Source: Trueperella sp. (GTDB lineage: Bacteria > Actinomycetota > Actinomycetes > Actinomycetales > Actinomycetaceae). Taken from it: a stretch of 64,000 nucleotides of DNA. This document shows, piece by piece, positions 29,872 through 38,470 of the stretch (position 1 is the first letter of the stretch; each line of letters starts with the position of its first letter). The DNA is taken from NCBI GenBank assembly GCA_030532125.1, contig JAUNLU010000003.1, positions 214,491 through 278,490 on the forward strand, written 5' to 3'. The notes below the pieces were generated by a model. The model saw only the letters and a list, made by a program, of their open reading frames with translations, did not search any database and was not told where the DNA came from. The position numbers and the translations under genes were made by a program.

Positions 29872-30495
29872 TCAGCCCAAGGCGCGCGCCACCAACGGGG
29901 CCAAGGCTTCAAATGCGCGCGCCCGATGTGAAATAGCATTTTTCGCTGCGGGTGCCATCTGGGCGGTACTAACTGTGAAGCCTTGGGCTTGGAATATTGG
30001 ATCGTAGCCAAACCCGTTTTCGCCCACTGGTTCGCGCAGTAGCTTGCCTTCCATCCGCCCCAGCTCCACAAATTCCCGGCCGTCCGGCAGCACTAACGCG
30101 GCGGCACACGCAAAGTGCGCGCCGCGATGCTCATCTGGCACATCTGACAGTTGATTGAGCAGCAATTGTAGATTGGCAGCGTCGTCACCGTGACGACCAC
30201 ACCACCGGGCGGAAAACACTCCGGGCGCACCGCCCAACACATCGACGCACAGACCCGAATCATCCGCCATTGCCGGTACCCCCAGTTCGCGCACGATCTG
30301 GCGCGCTTTTATCAGTGCATTGCCGGCAAAAGTTACTTCGTCCTCAACTGGCTCCGGCAGATCGTATTCAGCGGCACTGTGAATATCGGCGGGGTCTAAC
30401 TGAGGCACGAGTTGTGCCAAAATATCGCGCACTTCAGCTAACTTATGGAGGTTGCGGGTGGCTAATACGATGCGGGCCGGATTCTGAGTTGTCAC
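29872..30495 (-). CDS. rdgB: XTP/dITP pyrophosphatase (Ham1/RdgB family)
   Basis: RdgB removes inosine and xanthosine triphosphates from the nucleotide pool. The 207 residues have VLATRNLHKLAEV at the N-terminus, the conserved ADDSGLCVDVLGGAPGVFSARW near 78-98, GFGYDPIF and the C-terminal SHRARAFEAL. The start is GTG at 30493-30495. It lies 12 bp downstream of rph, the same order as in mycobacteria. Confidence 0.95.
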   Translation of the reverse strand: MTTQNPARIVLATRNLHKLAEVRDILAQLVPQLDPADIHSAAEYDLPEPVEDEVTFAGNALIKARQIVRELGVPAMADDSGLCVDVLGGAPGVFSARWCGRHGDDAANLQLLLNQLSDVPDEHRGAHFACAAALVLPDGREFVELGRMEGKLLREPVGENGFGYDPIFQAQGFTVSTAQMAPAAKNAISHRARAFEALAPLVARALG

Positions 30496-30507
30496 TTCAT
30501 TTCCTCA

Positions 30508-31257
30508 CTAGTTCACGGCGGCGCCATCGGCTAAAGCATGTGCCTGCAGTTGTGCTAGCTCCTGATTACCTTTTGCGGCCAGATCGAGTAACTGGCTCAG
30601 TTCGCTGCGATCAAATGGGGTTTCTTCTGCAGTGCCTTGCACTTCAATGAATTTACCCGTGCCCGTCATCACCACATTCATATCGGTTTCCGCCGCGACG
30701 TCTTCCACATATGGCAGATCCAGGCGGGGTTCGCCGTCTATGATGCCTACCGAGATAGCGCTCACCGTATCGCGCAATACTGGCTTACCCGCCACTGGTT
30801 TGATCTCCCCTTGGGCTATTCCCCAGGCTACCGCGTCAGCTAATGCCACATAGGCACCGGTAATCGCCGCCGTGCGGGTACCGCCGTCTGCTTGGAGCAC
30901 GTCACAATCCAAAATAATCGTATTCTCCCCCAGTGCCGCAAAATCCACTATTGCGCGCAAAGACCGCCCAATTAGGCGAGAAATTTCTTGAGTGCGACCG
31001 CTGATTTTTCCGCGCACCGATTCGCGCGCTGAGCGAGTCGAGGTAGCTCGCGGCAACATGGCATATTCACCAGTGACCCATCCCAGCCCAGAATCAGCCC
31101 GCCATCGCGGCACCCCGGGAGTAAAAGACGCCACACATAGAACTTTGGTGCGGCCAAACTCCACTAGGACCGAACCTTCGCCCTCTTCCAGGAAATTGCG
31201 GGTAATTTTCACACGGCGCAGCTCGTCAGCCGCACGTCCATCAGCTCTATTAGTCAT
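30508..31257 (-). CDS. rph: ribonuclease PH
   Basis: RNase PH trims tRNA 3' ends phosphorolytically. The ATG at 31255-31257 ([14 protein letters not shown]) follows GGAGAT and gives 249 residues, the family length. Key segments are [50 protein letters not shown], the phosphate-binding [15 protein letters not shown] and the catalytic-site [13 protein letters not shown]-like stretch. Confidence 0.95.
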   Translation of the reverse strand: MTNRADGRAADELRRVKITRNFLEEGEGSVLVEFGRTKVLCVASFTPGVPRWRADSGLGWVTGEYAMLPRATSTRSARESVRGKISGRTQEISRLIGRSLRAIVDFAALGENTIILDCDVLQADGGTRTAAITGAYVALADAVAWGIAQGEIKPVAGKPVLRDTVSAISVGIIDGEPRLDLPYVEDVAAETDMNVVMTGTGKFIEVQGTAEETPFDRSELSQLLDLAAKGNQELAQLQAHALADGAAVN

Positions 31258-31333
31258 ATCTCCAGCATACGCCGACACCGCGCTCAGCGTTTTTCTGCCC
31301 ACTAAACCAAACTATTGGCAGCAGCTGCCCCAG

Positions 31334-32119
31334 TTAGATTTCGTAGACGTCCCCCGCCGCCACAACTGTTACGCCCACTTGGCACTGGCTCCGCGCGTCG
31401 GCTTCGGTCTGCACCGGGTCAGTCCACGGTTGTAAATGGGTGAGCAGTAGCCGTTTGGCGCCCGACCGATACGCTAATTTACCGGCTCGCACCCCGGTCA
31501 TATGCACGCCACTTACTGTGTCACGACCCTCTTGGAATGCCGCTTCGCTCAACAGTAAGTCCACATCAGTAGCACTGTTCACCACTGCTTCCGAAAGGTC
31601 AGTATCCCCGGTGTAGGTTAACCGCACCTGCTTATCGGAATCTGTCTCACTCGGCCCAGTGATCCGCACGGCAAGCGCGGGCACCGTATGCCACGCCTTA
31701 AAGAATTCCAAAGTCATCGGGCCAATTTGTATCTGCTGTCCGGGCACTACCTGCTGAAAGTCGTACTCACTGCGGTAGTCTTCGTCCGGCGCATCCCCGG
31801 AAATGCCGCGCATCCGCGCTTCGGCGTCGTCATCGGGGCAATAAACCGGAACTGGCCCCAGTGCCCCGTCCGGATGCCAGCGCCGGTACACCTGCATCCC
31901 CACTAGATCTACGCAGTGATCTGCGTGAGTATGCGAGAGCACAATCGCATCCACATCAGCTGGATGAATATAGCGAGTTAGTTGCCCCATCGCGCCAGAC
32001 CCCAAGTCCAACACCAGCGAATAGGTTTTGTCAGCATCTTGTGCCTGCACTAAATAGCACGACGAGGCCGATTTAGGCCCTGACATAGAGCCGCAACAAC
32101 CGACTATGGTGAGTCTCAA
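31334..32119 (-). CDS. MBL-fold phosphodiesterase, Rv1339-like
   Basis: A 261-residue metallo-beta-lactamase-fold protein. The zinc motif SHTHADH lies near residue 62 and a second metal Asp is in YTGDTDLS; further metal ligands are probably WHTVPA and THLQPW. Its position between murI and rph matches Rv1339 of M. tuberculosis, reported as an atypical class II cAMP phosphodiesterase, so cyclic nucleotide hydrolysis is the best inference; an RNase Z-like role is the alternative. The start is TTG at 32117-32119 with GGAG 7 nt before it, inside the end of murI. Confidence 0.85.
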   Translation of the reverse strand: MRLTIVGCCGSMSGPKSASSCYLVQAQDADKTYSLVLDLGSGAMGQLTRYIHPADVDAIVLSHTHADHCVDLVGMQVYRRWHPDGALGPVPVYCPDDDAEARMRGISGDAPDEDYRSEYDFQQVVPGQQIQIGPMTLEFFKAWHTVPALAVRITGPSETDSDKQVRLTYTGDTDLSEAVVNSATDVDLLLSEAAFQEGRDTVSGVHMTGVRAGKLAYRSGAKRLLLTHLQPWTDPVQTEADARSQCQVGVTVVAAGDVYEI

Positions 32120-32121
32120 GG

Positions 32122-32931
32122 TTATGCTCCTGTATTTATTTCCTGCACGTGCTTCACTTCCGGACCGAGGAAGCGGCGCGCGTGGCTGCGGAAGTCTTCC
32201 GCGTCTCCCGACGTATTGAAGGTGTAGGTCGGCGGACCAGATTTTTCTGAACGCAGCATCTGTGCTGTGGTCAATTCATGGTAAACGTCTTGTGCGGTCT
32301 CAGCAGCAGAAGAAACCAGCGTCACATCTTTACCCATGACGTAGGAAATAACACCATGCAAAAGTGGGTAGTGAGTACAGCCCAGCACCAAAGTGTCCAC
32401 ACCAGCTGCTTTAATCGGCGCAAGATACTCTTCTGCCACCTCAAGCAGCTCACTCCCAGTGGTTATCCCGGCTTCGGCAAATTCCACAAATCGCGGGCAA
32501 GCTGCGGATGTGATTTGCAATCCTGGTTGATCGAGAGCGCGGTCATAGCTTCCCGAGGAAATAGTGGCCTGTGTGCCGATGACGCCGATTTTGCCACTGC
32601 GGGAAATCCGCATCGCGCGCCGCGCCGCCGGGTCAATTACCCCGACAACCGGAATACCAAGTTTGCCGTAGTTTTCTTTAGCTTCTTCCAGAACTGCTGC
32701 TGAGGCGGTATTGCAGGCAATAACCAGCATTTTTACGCCCTGATCTACCAAGTTATCCATCACATCGAAGGCCAATTCCCGCACTTCTGGCAAGGGGCGC
32801 GGGCCATAAGGGCAATTCTTGGTATCGCCAAAATAAGTTACGGATTCATTTTGCAGTTGATTTATTACTGCACGCGCCACCGTGAGCCCTCCGACTCCGG
32901 AGTCAAAAATACCGATAGGCGCGTCATTCAT
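32122..32931 (-). CDS. murI: glutamate racemase
   Basis: MurI supplies D-glutamate for peptidoglycan. The 269 residues hold the two catalytic cysteines in ACNTASA and LGCTHYPLL, plus GIFDSGVGGLTVARAV at the N-terminus and YFGDTKNCPYGPR. It lies 9 bp downstream of the DUF2017 gene. Confidence 0.96.
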   Translation of the reverse strand: MNDAPIGIFDSGVGGLTVARAVINQLQNESVTYFGDTKNCPYGPRPLPEVRELAFDVMDNLVDQGVKMLVIACNTASAAVLEEAKENYGKLGIPVVGVIDPAARRAMRISRSGKIGVIGTQATISSGSYDRALDQPGLQITSAACPRFVEFAEAGITTGSELLEVAEEYLAPIKAAGVDTLVLGCTHYPLLHGVISYVMGKDVTLVSSAAETAQDVYHELTTAQMLRSEKSGPPTYTFNTSGDAEDFRSHARRFLGPEVKHVQEINTGA

Positions 32932-32940
32932 GCGCCAATT

Positions 32941-33651
32941 CTACCGGCGCAGTTCTTTATTCCTAACTGCGGTTACCAGTGAATCCTGCCACCAAGTAAT
33001 CATGGCATATAACACAGCCATCATATCTTCTGCGGTTTCAATCTCCGGCAGATCTTTGACATCCGCGGTGCGGAAACCAGTGAACTTAGCTGCCGTGTTG
33101 TACACCTGCTGGGAGGAAGAATCGTCATCCACCTCTAAGCGTGCCGCCAGGACTAGCCGAATATCGTTCAGGCCTGCCATCCAGGCCGGGGCGTCTTCGT
33201 TGCGCACAAAGACCCGATCAAACTCTTCCGGAGACTCGGTATTCTCCGCCACAAGCTGATCATAAATAGTAGTTAGATGCTCAACTTTCGCTGCAACAAT
33301 GCTGTCTTCAGTCAGATTGCGTAACTGGGCAGCTTGTTGCGGATCCTCACTCATATCCGGCAACAACCGGTGCAGAGCTGAATCCATCGGTGTCAACAGA
33401 TAGGGATCGGGAGCGTCGGCGGCAGCGGCGTCGTCTTCGCCATAGATGGAATCTGCCAGTGCTTCCAGCTCTAATTCGATCTCTGCCAGCGGATCCGGAT
33501 TATCCGCCAATTGTTCCCGCCGATCCAGCTCCTGGTTTACATCCGCACCCAACAGATAGATAACATCGCGCACCAAGGAAGCGATCATCGAGCGCTCCTC
33601 GCTGTTCAAGCCACCCAGATAGCCGCCGCGAGCCATAGTGAATGCAATCAT
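32941..33651 (-). CDS. DUF2017 family protein
   Basis: A 236-residue actinobacterial protein of unknown function, almost always encoded after clpS. It is acidic and helical, with EERSMIASLVRDVIYLL near the start and a C-terminal segment around TAEDMMAVLYAMITWWQDSLV. The ATG at 33649-33651 overlaps the clpS stop by 4 bp (ATGA); nine further upstream codons are open but lie inside clpS. The constant linkage suggests a role with ClpS or Clp proteolysis, which is inference only. Confidence 0.85.
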   Translation of the reverse strand: MIAFTMARGGYLGGLNSEERSMIASLVRDVIYLLGADVNQELDRREQLADNPDPLAEIELELEALADSIYGEDDAAAADAPDPYLLTPMDSALHRLLPDMSEDPQQAAQLRNLTEDSIVAAKVEHLTTIYDQLVAENTESPEEFDRVFVRNEDAPAWMAGLNDIRLVLAARLEVDDDSSSQQVYNTAAKFTGFRTADVKDLPEIETAEDMMAVLYAMITWWQDSLVTAVRNKELRR

Positions 33652-33944
33652 GGCGTACTCGGCTCGATTGTGGCCCACAGCCCGTAGGAGTGCATGGCTT
33701 GCGCGTCAGTTTCCATCTGTTCCCGCTGCCCGCGCGCAACTACCGCGCGGCCGTTGTTGTGCACTTGCAGCATATAGCGGCGGGCAGTAGCTACATCCAT
33801 CCCGAAATAGCTCTCAAACACCCACTGCACATAGCTCATCAAATTTACTGGGTCGTTGTGCACCACGATTTGCCACTCGATCTCCCGCAGTGGGGTAGAG
33901 ATTGACGCCGAATTTGGGCTAGGCAGTGATCTTTTTTGTGGCAC
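33648..33944 (-). CDS. clpS: ATP-dependent Clp protease adapter ClpS
   Basis: ClpS delivers N-degron substrates to ClpAP/ClpCP. In 98 residues the signature VVHNDPVNLMSYVQWVFESYFG (about 27-48) and the ClpA-contact region MLQVHNNGRAVVARG are clear. The start is GTG at 33942-33944. The only site nearby (AGGAAC) is very close, so the message may be leaderless or use another start. It is divergent from pncB. Confidence 0.93.
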   Translation of the reverse strand: MPQKRSLPSPNSASISTPLREIEWQIVVHNDPVNLMSYVQWVFESYFGMDVATARRYMLQVHNNGRAVVARGQREQMETDAQAMHSYGLWATIEPSTP

Positions 33945-34003
33945 GTTCCTGAGTTTACGCTAAAAGAGGCGGCGCTCAGATTTTTGCCAGAATGTGGCAA
34001 GGA

Positions 34004-34032
34004 TGGACATACCCCCGTTCGGAGCCTATTTT
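34004..34032 (+). promoter_or_regulatory. pncB promoter, leaderless
   Basis: TGGACA (34004-34009) and TATTTT (34027-34032) are 17 bp apart. The A of the pncB ATG lies 7 bp after the -10 box, so transcription should start at the start codon. No ribosome-binding site is present, which agrees. Confidence 0.6.
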
Positions 34033-34038
34033 TGAAAC

Positions 34039-35382
34039 ATGCATGAAAATTGTATGAGCACTGCGCTGCTGACCGATATGTACGAATTAACTATGCTTGA
34101 CTCGGCGCTGGGCTCCGGAAAGGCGGACTACTTTTCCGTATTTGAGGTCTTCAGTAGGAGACTGCCAGGCGAACGGCGCTATGGAGTGGTAGCGGGGACT
34201 GGGCGGATTTTAGAGGCGCTACAGCATTTTCGATTCGGCGATGCAGAGCTGCAATATTTACACGATGCCAAAGTGGTAGGCGAGAAAACCCTGGAGTATT
34301 TGGCAGATTTTCAATTTTCTGGTGACATCTACGGATATGCCGAAGGGGAATGCTACTTCCCCGGGTCGCCGCTGCTGACAGTTACCGGCACTTTCGCAGA
34401 GGCAGTGCTACTGGAAACCTTGGTGCTATCGATTCTGAATTATGACTGTGCGGTAGCTACTGCTGCTTCACGGATGACTATCGCCGCGCACGACCGCCCC
34501 TGCCTAGATATGGGTGCGCGGCGTACTCACGAAATGTCGGCAGTGGCAGCAGCGCGCGCTACCGTCGTCGGAGGATTCATTGGCACTTCTAATCTAGAAG
34601 CTGGGCGACGCTACGGAATTACGCCGATCGGCACTGCGGCGCACTCCTTCACATTGCTACACGACAGCGAAGAAGAAGCATTCGCTGCACAGATTGCTGC
34701 CATGGGACCTGGAACGACTTTGCTGGTAGACACCTATGACGTCCCGACTGGAGTGGAGCGAGCCGTAGCAGCCGCACGGGCAGCTGGCGGGGAGCTGGGC
34801 GCCGTCCGTATTGACTCGGGTGACTTGGTAGCCCAAGCTTTCCAAGTGCGTGCACAGCTTGACGAACTGGGCGCCACCGGTACGAAGATAACCGTCACCA
34901 ATGACTTGGACGAATATTCAATTGCTGCGCTAAATGCGGCGCCAGTTGATTCTTATGGCGTGGGCACACGGGTAGTTACCGGGTCTGGGCGTCCCACTGC
35001 AGAGTTGGTGTACAAGCTAGTGGCGAGTGAACATTCAGACGGAAAAATACATGCCGTGGCTAAGGCATCTACCGGCAAGCCCTCCGTGGGCGGCTTGAAA
35101 GTGGCTGGCCGCAAATATGACGCTAATGGTAGCGCAGAAGCTGAACTTGTAGTTGCGGCGCTGAGCTGGGAAGCCGGCCGGGCGTACCTACAAGAGCACG
35201 ATGCTCAGCCACTGCAAGTGCAATACGTTTCTGGTGGGAAGATTAATCCGGAATACCTAGACGAGGGCGCCTTGGCACGGGCAGCTAAGCACCATCGCGA
35301 ATCTCGGGCCGTGCTGCCCTACAATGCGTGGCGGTTATCAGCTGGGGAACCGGGTATCCCAACGCTGATGCAGCATATCTAG
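34039..35382 (+). CDS. pncB: nicotinate phosphoribosyltransferase
   Basis: PncB makes nicotinate mononucleotide from nicotinate and PRPP for NAD salvage. The 447 residues begin with ALLTDMYELTMLDSAL. The catalytic His is in GTAAHSFTLLHDSE, and PRPP-binding segments include AVRIDSGDL and TNDLDEYSI. The family length is normal. Either ATG 34039 or ATG 34054 could start it; the promoter position favours the first. It is divergent from clpS, as in mycobacteria. Confidence 0.95.
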   Translation: MHENCMSTALLTDMYELTMLDSALGSGKADYFSVFEVFSRRLPGERRYGVVAGTGRILEALQHFRFGDAELQYLHDAKVVGEKTLEYLADFQFSGDIYGYAEGECYFPGSPLLTVTGTFAEAVLLETLVLSILNYDCAVATAASRMTIAAHDRPCLDMGARRTHEMSAVAAARATVVGGFIGTSNLEAGRRYGITPIGTAAHSFTLLHDSEEEAFAAQIAAMGPGTTLLVDTYDVPTGVERAVAAARAAGGELGAVRIDSGDLVAQAFQVRAQLDELGATGTKITVTNDLDEYSIAALNAAPVDSYGVGTRVVTGSGRPTAELVYKLVASEHSDGKIHAVAKASTGKPSVGGLKVAGRKYDANGSAEAELVVAALSWEAGRAYLQEHDAQPLQVQYVSGGKINPEYLDEGALARAAKHHRESRAVLPYNAWRLSAGEPGIPTLMQHI

Positions 35383-35724
35383 CAGCAGAGACAGCACAGT
35401 TGAAGTAAATGCGTTGGATAGCTCTGGTCTGCTGACTAACTTTTATCCAACTGCCAACCCCAGCTCTGCCAGTTGCACCCGACTGAAAGCTAAGCCATTA
35501 TTTACCGCTACATCTATGCCTGCGGTAAATGTATCTGCTAGAAATCCACATATACCGCACAATGGGTTGCTACCCGCCGTCAAGAGTTGCTTTATCTAGG
35601 ATGCAGCCAATCAGTATCGCTGCATCCAGAATGTGTAGCCAGTCGGAGAAGATCAGTTACAGCCGAAACACACGCCTAGTAGCGCCGATCAACGAGCTAC
35701 GCACCAACCATTAGTACGCCTCGA
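35383..35724. other. gene-free stretch between pncB and the DUF3039 gene
   Basis: A 342-bp convergent intergenic region. No credible coding frame, RNA gene or clear terminator hairpin was found. Confidence 0.5.
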
Positions 35725-36042
35725 TTAAGCGTCTCCCCCAGGCACATTTGGTCCTAACGGCCAGTCCCCACCGCCACCCATCCCGTCACGAATAGCTTTG
35801 CAGGTGGGACAGACTGGATACCGATCTGGATTGCGGGTTGGAGTCCAAACTTTCCCGCAAAGTGCCACTACTGGACCACCTTCAACTGCAGATTGCATAA
35901 TTCGATCTTTGCGCACGTAGTGGGCGTAGCGCTCATCATCTCCCTCAGTACGAACTGGGCGGGTTTCAGTGAGCGTGGCAGTACCTGCCGCGCTCTGACC
36001 AGGATCGTCCGGGGCAGAATATGGTTCTAGCGGATCACTCAT
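35725..36042 (-). CDS. DUF3039 protein
   Basis: A 105-residue actinobacterial protein. The C-terminal half shows the family pattern HYVRKDRIMQSAVEGGPVVALCGKVWTP followed by RYPVCPTCKAI. One Cys in ALCGKV plus CPTC, together with the His, suggests a small zinc site. The N-terminal 35 residues are low-complexity and acidic. Its function is unknown. Confidence 0.88.
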   Translation of the reverse strand: MSDPLEPYSAPDDPGQSAAGTATLTETRPVRTEGDDERYAHYVRKDRIMQSAVEGGPVVALCGKVWTPTRNPDRYPVCPTCKAIRDGMGGGGDWPLGPNVPGGDA

Positions 36043-36403
36043 ACAGCAAGTCTACGCTGTTGCACGCAGTCTCTGTTCTGCAGCAGTATCACTATATATT
36101 TGGCAACCGGCCTGCCCAACACAGTTCGAGGCAACCAACCGGCCCAGCACGGTTCGAAGCAGCCAGCCTGCGCAGTTAGTTGCACAATTAATCTCATCTA
36201 GCGCATGCGCCAATCACTAAACAACCATTTTGCTACCAGGGTAGCTTTTTATTCCCTATGCAAAATACAAAACCACCTACAAAGCAAAATGGTTACCCCC
36301 TCCGCACAGATCCGAAATTATCCACAGAACACTGCGGTTCACAAATATCCACGTCTGCTTTCTGCCATCAAATCTTCGCGGGATTATCTCGCATACTCAA
36401 AGC
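36043..36403. other. A+T-rich region before the AbiEi/DUF559 gene, with short repeats
   Basis: A 361-bp region more A+T-rich than its surroundings. It holds a degenerate direct repeat of about 33 bp near 36103-36170 (sharing CAACCGGCC and GTTCGA units), a perfect DnaA-box-like 9-mer TTATCCACA at 36318-36326, and the first arm of an inverted repeat (36344-36353) whose second arm covers the next gene's start. Confidence 0.5.
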
Positions 36404-36412
36404 GTGGATATT
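36344..36412 (+). promoter_or_regulatory. 10-bp inverted repeat flanking the AbiEi/DUF559 promoter
   Basis: AATATCCACG at 36344-36353 and CGTGGATATT at 36403-36412 are perfect inverted copies 49 bp apart; the second covers the GTG start. A CATACT -10-like box lies between them. AbiEi-type proteins are known to bind inverted repeats in their own promoters, so this may be an autoregulatory operator. Confidence 0.4.
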
Positions 36413-37243
36413 GGCGTGTATAGCAAAGCTAATTTGCCGGAAATAGGAATCACTACTAGGGCAAAATTACGTTCGGCAATAAAACGTGGCGATTTACTCC
36501 CATTGCGCGCAGGTTGGTATTCCCAACCTGATGCCAATCCAGAAGTATGCCGTGCAGTTAAGGCAGGTGGGCAGCTAGGCTGCCTGTCTGGCTGTAAATA
36601 CTATGGTCTTTGGGTTCCTCGAATTAGCAAAACGCATGTTTGCCTACGGCCCGGCTCTCGAAGAGTGGAGCATGACACTCTGGTATTGCATCGATTAACT
36701 CCAGACCAGGCTAGGGCCCCATTCCAACCGCTAGCTAAGCTAACTGACTGTCTAACACATGTGGCACATCGTCACGACGGTGAAACTGCACTGATAGTTA
36801 TTGAATCTGCAATAGATAAAAAATTAATTTCTCCTGCCGTGGCACAAACAATTCTTAGTTCGATTCCTGAATATCGGCGCCGCGCTACCGCAAAATATCT
36901 CTGTTCTAACTCCCAATCTGGCAGCGAAACTCGAGTGCGGCTATTCCTGCAAAAGAGAGGACTCACCGTTCAACCACAAGCACGTATCCCCCAAGTTGGC
37001 TTTGTAGACATGCTGGTAGGGAACTCGTTAATAATCGAGTGTGATGGCATGGAGTACCACCACACAGTTGCAGCATTTGAGAATGATCGCCGCCGCGACT
37101 TCCATGCTCAACTTATGGGATATCGGGTACTGAGGCTGTCGTATTCTCAGATCTGGCACAATTGGGAAAATACTGCACTATTGCTAGCTGAACTGATTAG
37201 CACGCGAACGTACCTAGCACCGCCAAAGCCAGCTAAACTGTGA
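36404..37243 (+). CDS. AbiEi-like N-terminal domain / DUF559 endonuclease-like protein
   Basis: A 279-residue protein with two parts. Residues 1-45 resemble the winged-helix start of AbiEi-type antitoxins (TTRAKLRSAIKRGDLLPLRAGWY). Residues about 180-270 form a DUF559, Vsr-like endonuclease fold: SGSETRVRLFLQKRG, GFVDMLVGNSLIIECDGMEYH, then FENDRRRDFHAQLMGYRVLRLSYSQI. The ECDGMEYH segment supplies likely metal-binding acids. No AbiEii partner lies beside it. Such orphans are common in actinobacteria, and their role in defence or repair is unproven. The surrounding DNA is A+T-rich, suggesting transfer. The start is GTG and possibly leaderless. Confidence 0.8.
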   Translation: MDIGVYSKANLPEIGITTRAKLRSAIKRGDLLPLRAGWYSQPDANPEVCRAVKAGGQLGCLSGCKYYGLWVPRISKTHVCLRPGSRRVEHDTLVLHRLTPDQARAPFQPLAKLTDCLTHVAHRHDGETALIVIESAIDKKLISPAVAQTILSSIPEYRRRATAKYLCSNSQSGSETRVRLFLQKRGLTVQPQARIPQVGFVDMLVGNSLIIECDGMEYHHTVAAFENDRRRDFHAQLMGYRVLRLSYSQIWHNWENTALLLAELISTRTYLAPPKPAKL

Positions 37244-37463
37244 CACTCAAATATTTCCAACGGCAGTTAAGACGATAGAAAAATAACGGCAGCAGCACTA
37301 TTCAACCAGTTTGCTACAGATATGGTTTTTAATCAGAAATAACAAAGCGAAAACTACCCACGTAGCAGATTGGCTTCAAACTCCAGAAACTCTCCCGTTA
37401 TCCCAGGAAAACTAGCTTAGTAGTGACGGATTTCCTCAGCTCTGCAGCCCCATAACAACGAAA

Positions 37464-37488
37464 AAGCGCCCAGGTTCCCTGGGCGCTT
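37464..37488 (-). terminator. Rho-independent terminator of hup
   Basis: A perfect 11-bp stem (AAGCGCCCAGG / CCTGGGCGCTT) with a 3-base loop lies 18 bp after the hup stop. On the minus strand it is followed by a run of T (five A at 37461-37465 on the plus strand). Confidence 0.9.
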
Positions 37489-37506
37489 AATCGAGAAAAA
37501 GAAAGC

Positions 37507-37791
37507 TTACTTATTAGCAACAGCCTTCTTTAGCGTCGAACCAGCCGAGATCTTAACGCCATAGCCTGCAGGAATCTGGATCTCTTCCTTGGTGCGCGGG
37601 TTGCGGCCTTTACGAGCAGCGCGTTCGGTGCGCACAACGGACATGAGACCGGTGATCTTCACGGCTTCACCCTTGGATAGTGAGTCAACCAGGACGGTCT
37701 GCAGAGCCGAGATAGCCTTATCAGCATCAGTCTTGGTCAGGCCAGACTCTTCAGCAATCTTGGCAATAAGCTCAGTGCGATTGAGGGACAT
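37507..37791 (-). CDS. hup: HU-family DNA-binding protein
   Basis: A nucleoid protein that bends DNA. The ATG at 37789-37791 (MSLNRTELIAKIAEESGL) has GAGAGGAAG upstream and gives 94 residues; the 29 upstream open codons are not part of it. The beta-arm signature GRNPRTKEEIQIPAGYGVKI is present. It lacks the long Lys/Ala-rich tail of mycobacterial HupB. It is a single-gene unit with its own terminator. Confidence 0.95.
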   Translation of the reverse strand: MSLNRTELIAKIAEESGLTKTDADKAISALQTVLVDSLSKGEAVKITGLMSVVRTERAARKGRNPRTKEEIQIPAGYGVKISAGSTLKKAVANK

Positions 37792-38200
37792 AGTCTTCCT
37801 CTCATAGGAGATAACTTGTACTAACGGACTTTTGCAAGCCACTGGTAAGCAATTTAGCTGAAAACCGGGGCAAAACACTAGCTAAAAACACGGTTTCGTG
37901 AAAATAGTTAAAAAGTTCAATATCAAAGACCATTTTCTTTCACACTTGCCACACTTTTCCCAGTAGCACTGGTGTTTTGCTTAGCTTTTCGGGGAAATAT
38001 AGCAATGTTTGAGAAATAATTGCGTTGCTGACTGGCGTTACTCCAAAGAGAACATCATCCTTTGTCGATTTGGCAGTGTTTTACCCGACTCTGGGTTGTC
38101 AATGATGGCGTTTGCTAGGGCAGGCACAACATGCCACTACACAAACAGCTAACAACATACTGCGCACAACCAGACACGATATGCCGCCGCGCAGCCAACC

Positions 38201-38278
38201 CACAGCATTTAGCGGAGACGCAATACATTTAACGGGATCGCAATACCTTTAACGTGAACACAATATTCGAGGTATCTT
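38201..38278. repeat. degenerate tandem repeat, about 20-bp unit
   Basis: Four consecutive units: 38201-38218, 38219-38238, 38239-38258 and 38259-38278. The two central copies are closest (CGCAATACATTTAACGGGAT and CGCAATACCTTTAACGTGAA); the outer two are partial matches. Function unknown. Confidence 0.6.
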
Positions 38279-38382
38279 GCAGCATTTAATACTCAGTGCC
38301 AACATTCAGAATCAGGCATTCAGGCAGTTTCCCCTTCCTCTTTCTTCCTCCTACCCCACAAAATAACTGTCCCGAAACGTAA

Positions 38383-38412
38383 CGCTGCCCCCGCCAATTG
38401 GCGAGGGCAGCG
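38383..38412 (-). terminator. terminator-like hairpin after pntB
   Basis: A 13-bp stem with one mismatch (CGCTGCCCCCGCC / GGCGAGGGCAGCG) around the loop AATT lies 58 bp past the pntB stop. No clear T-run follows on the minus strand. Confidence 0.65.
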
Positions 38413-38470
38413 GCGTTCCGTTCACTTGGAACCGAGCTAATAGGTGGCGTTAAATCCCATTAGCCCAAAT

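Larger units (their letters stand above)
37792..38470. other. 679-bp gene-free region upstream of hup
   Basis: The region lies between hup and the pntB 3' end. It contains the hup promoter area (A+T-rich, 37800-37990), a set of four degenerate 18-20-bp tandem units at 38201-38278 and the pntB terminator at 38383-38412. No convincing coding frame was seen. Confidence 0.6.

Noticed and set aside
31334-32119. MBL-fold gene considered as RNase Z (rnz)
   Set aside because: It keeps the HxHxDH motif, but the length and the murI-rph context match Rv1339; a functional RNase Z role is less likely.
35414-35714. Two overlapping 61-codon frames in the gap after pncB
   Set aside because: No ribosome-binding site, no similarity to a known family and ordinary non-coding composition.
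36103-36170. Short repeated units considered as a CRISPR array or attachment site
   Set aside because: Only two degenerate copies of about 33 bp without regular spacers, and no cas genes, integrase or tRNA next to them.
36300-36412. Cluster of DnaA-box-like 9-mers considered as a replication origin
   Set aside because: Only one perfect box and no dnaA, dnaN, recF or gyrB genes nearby.
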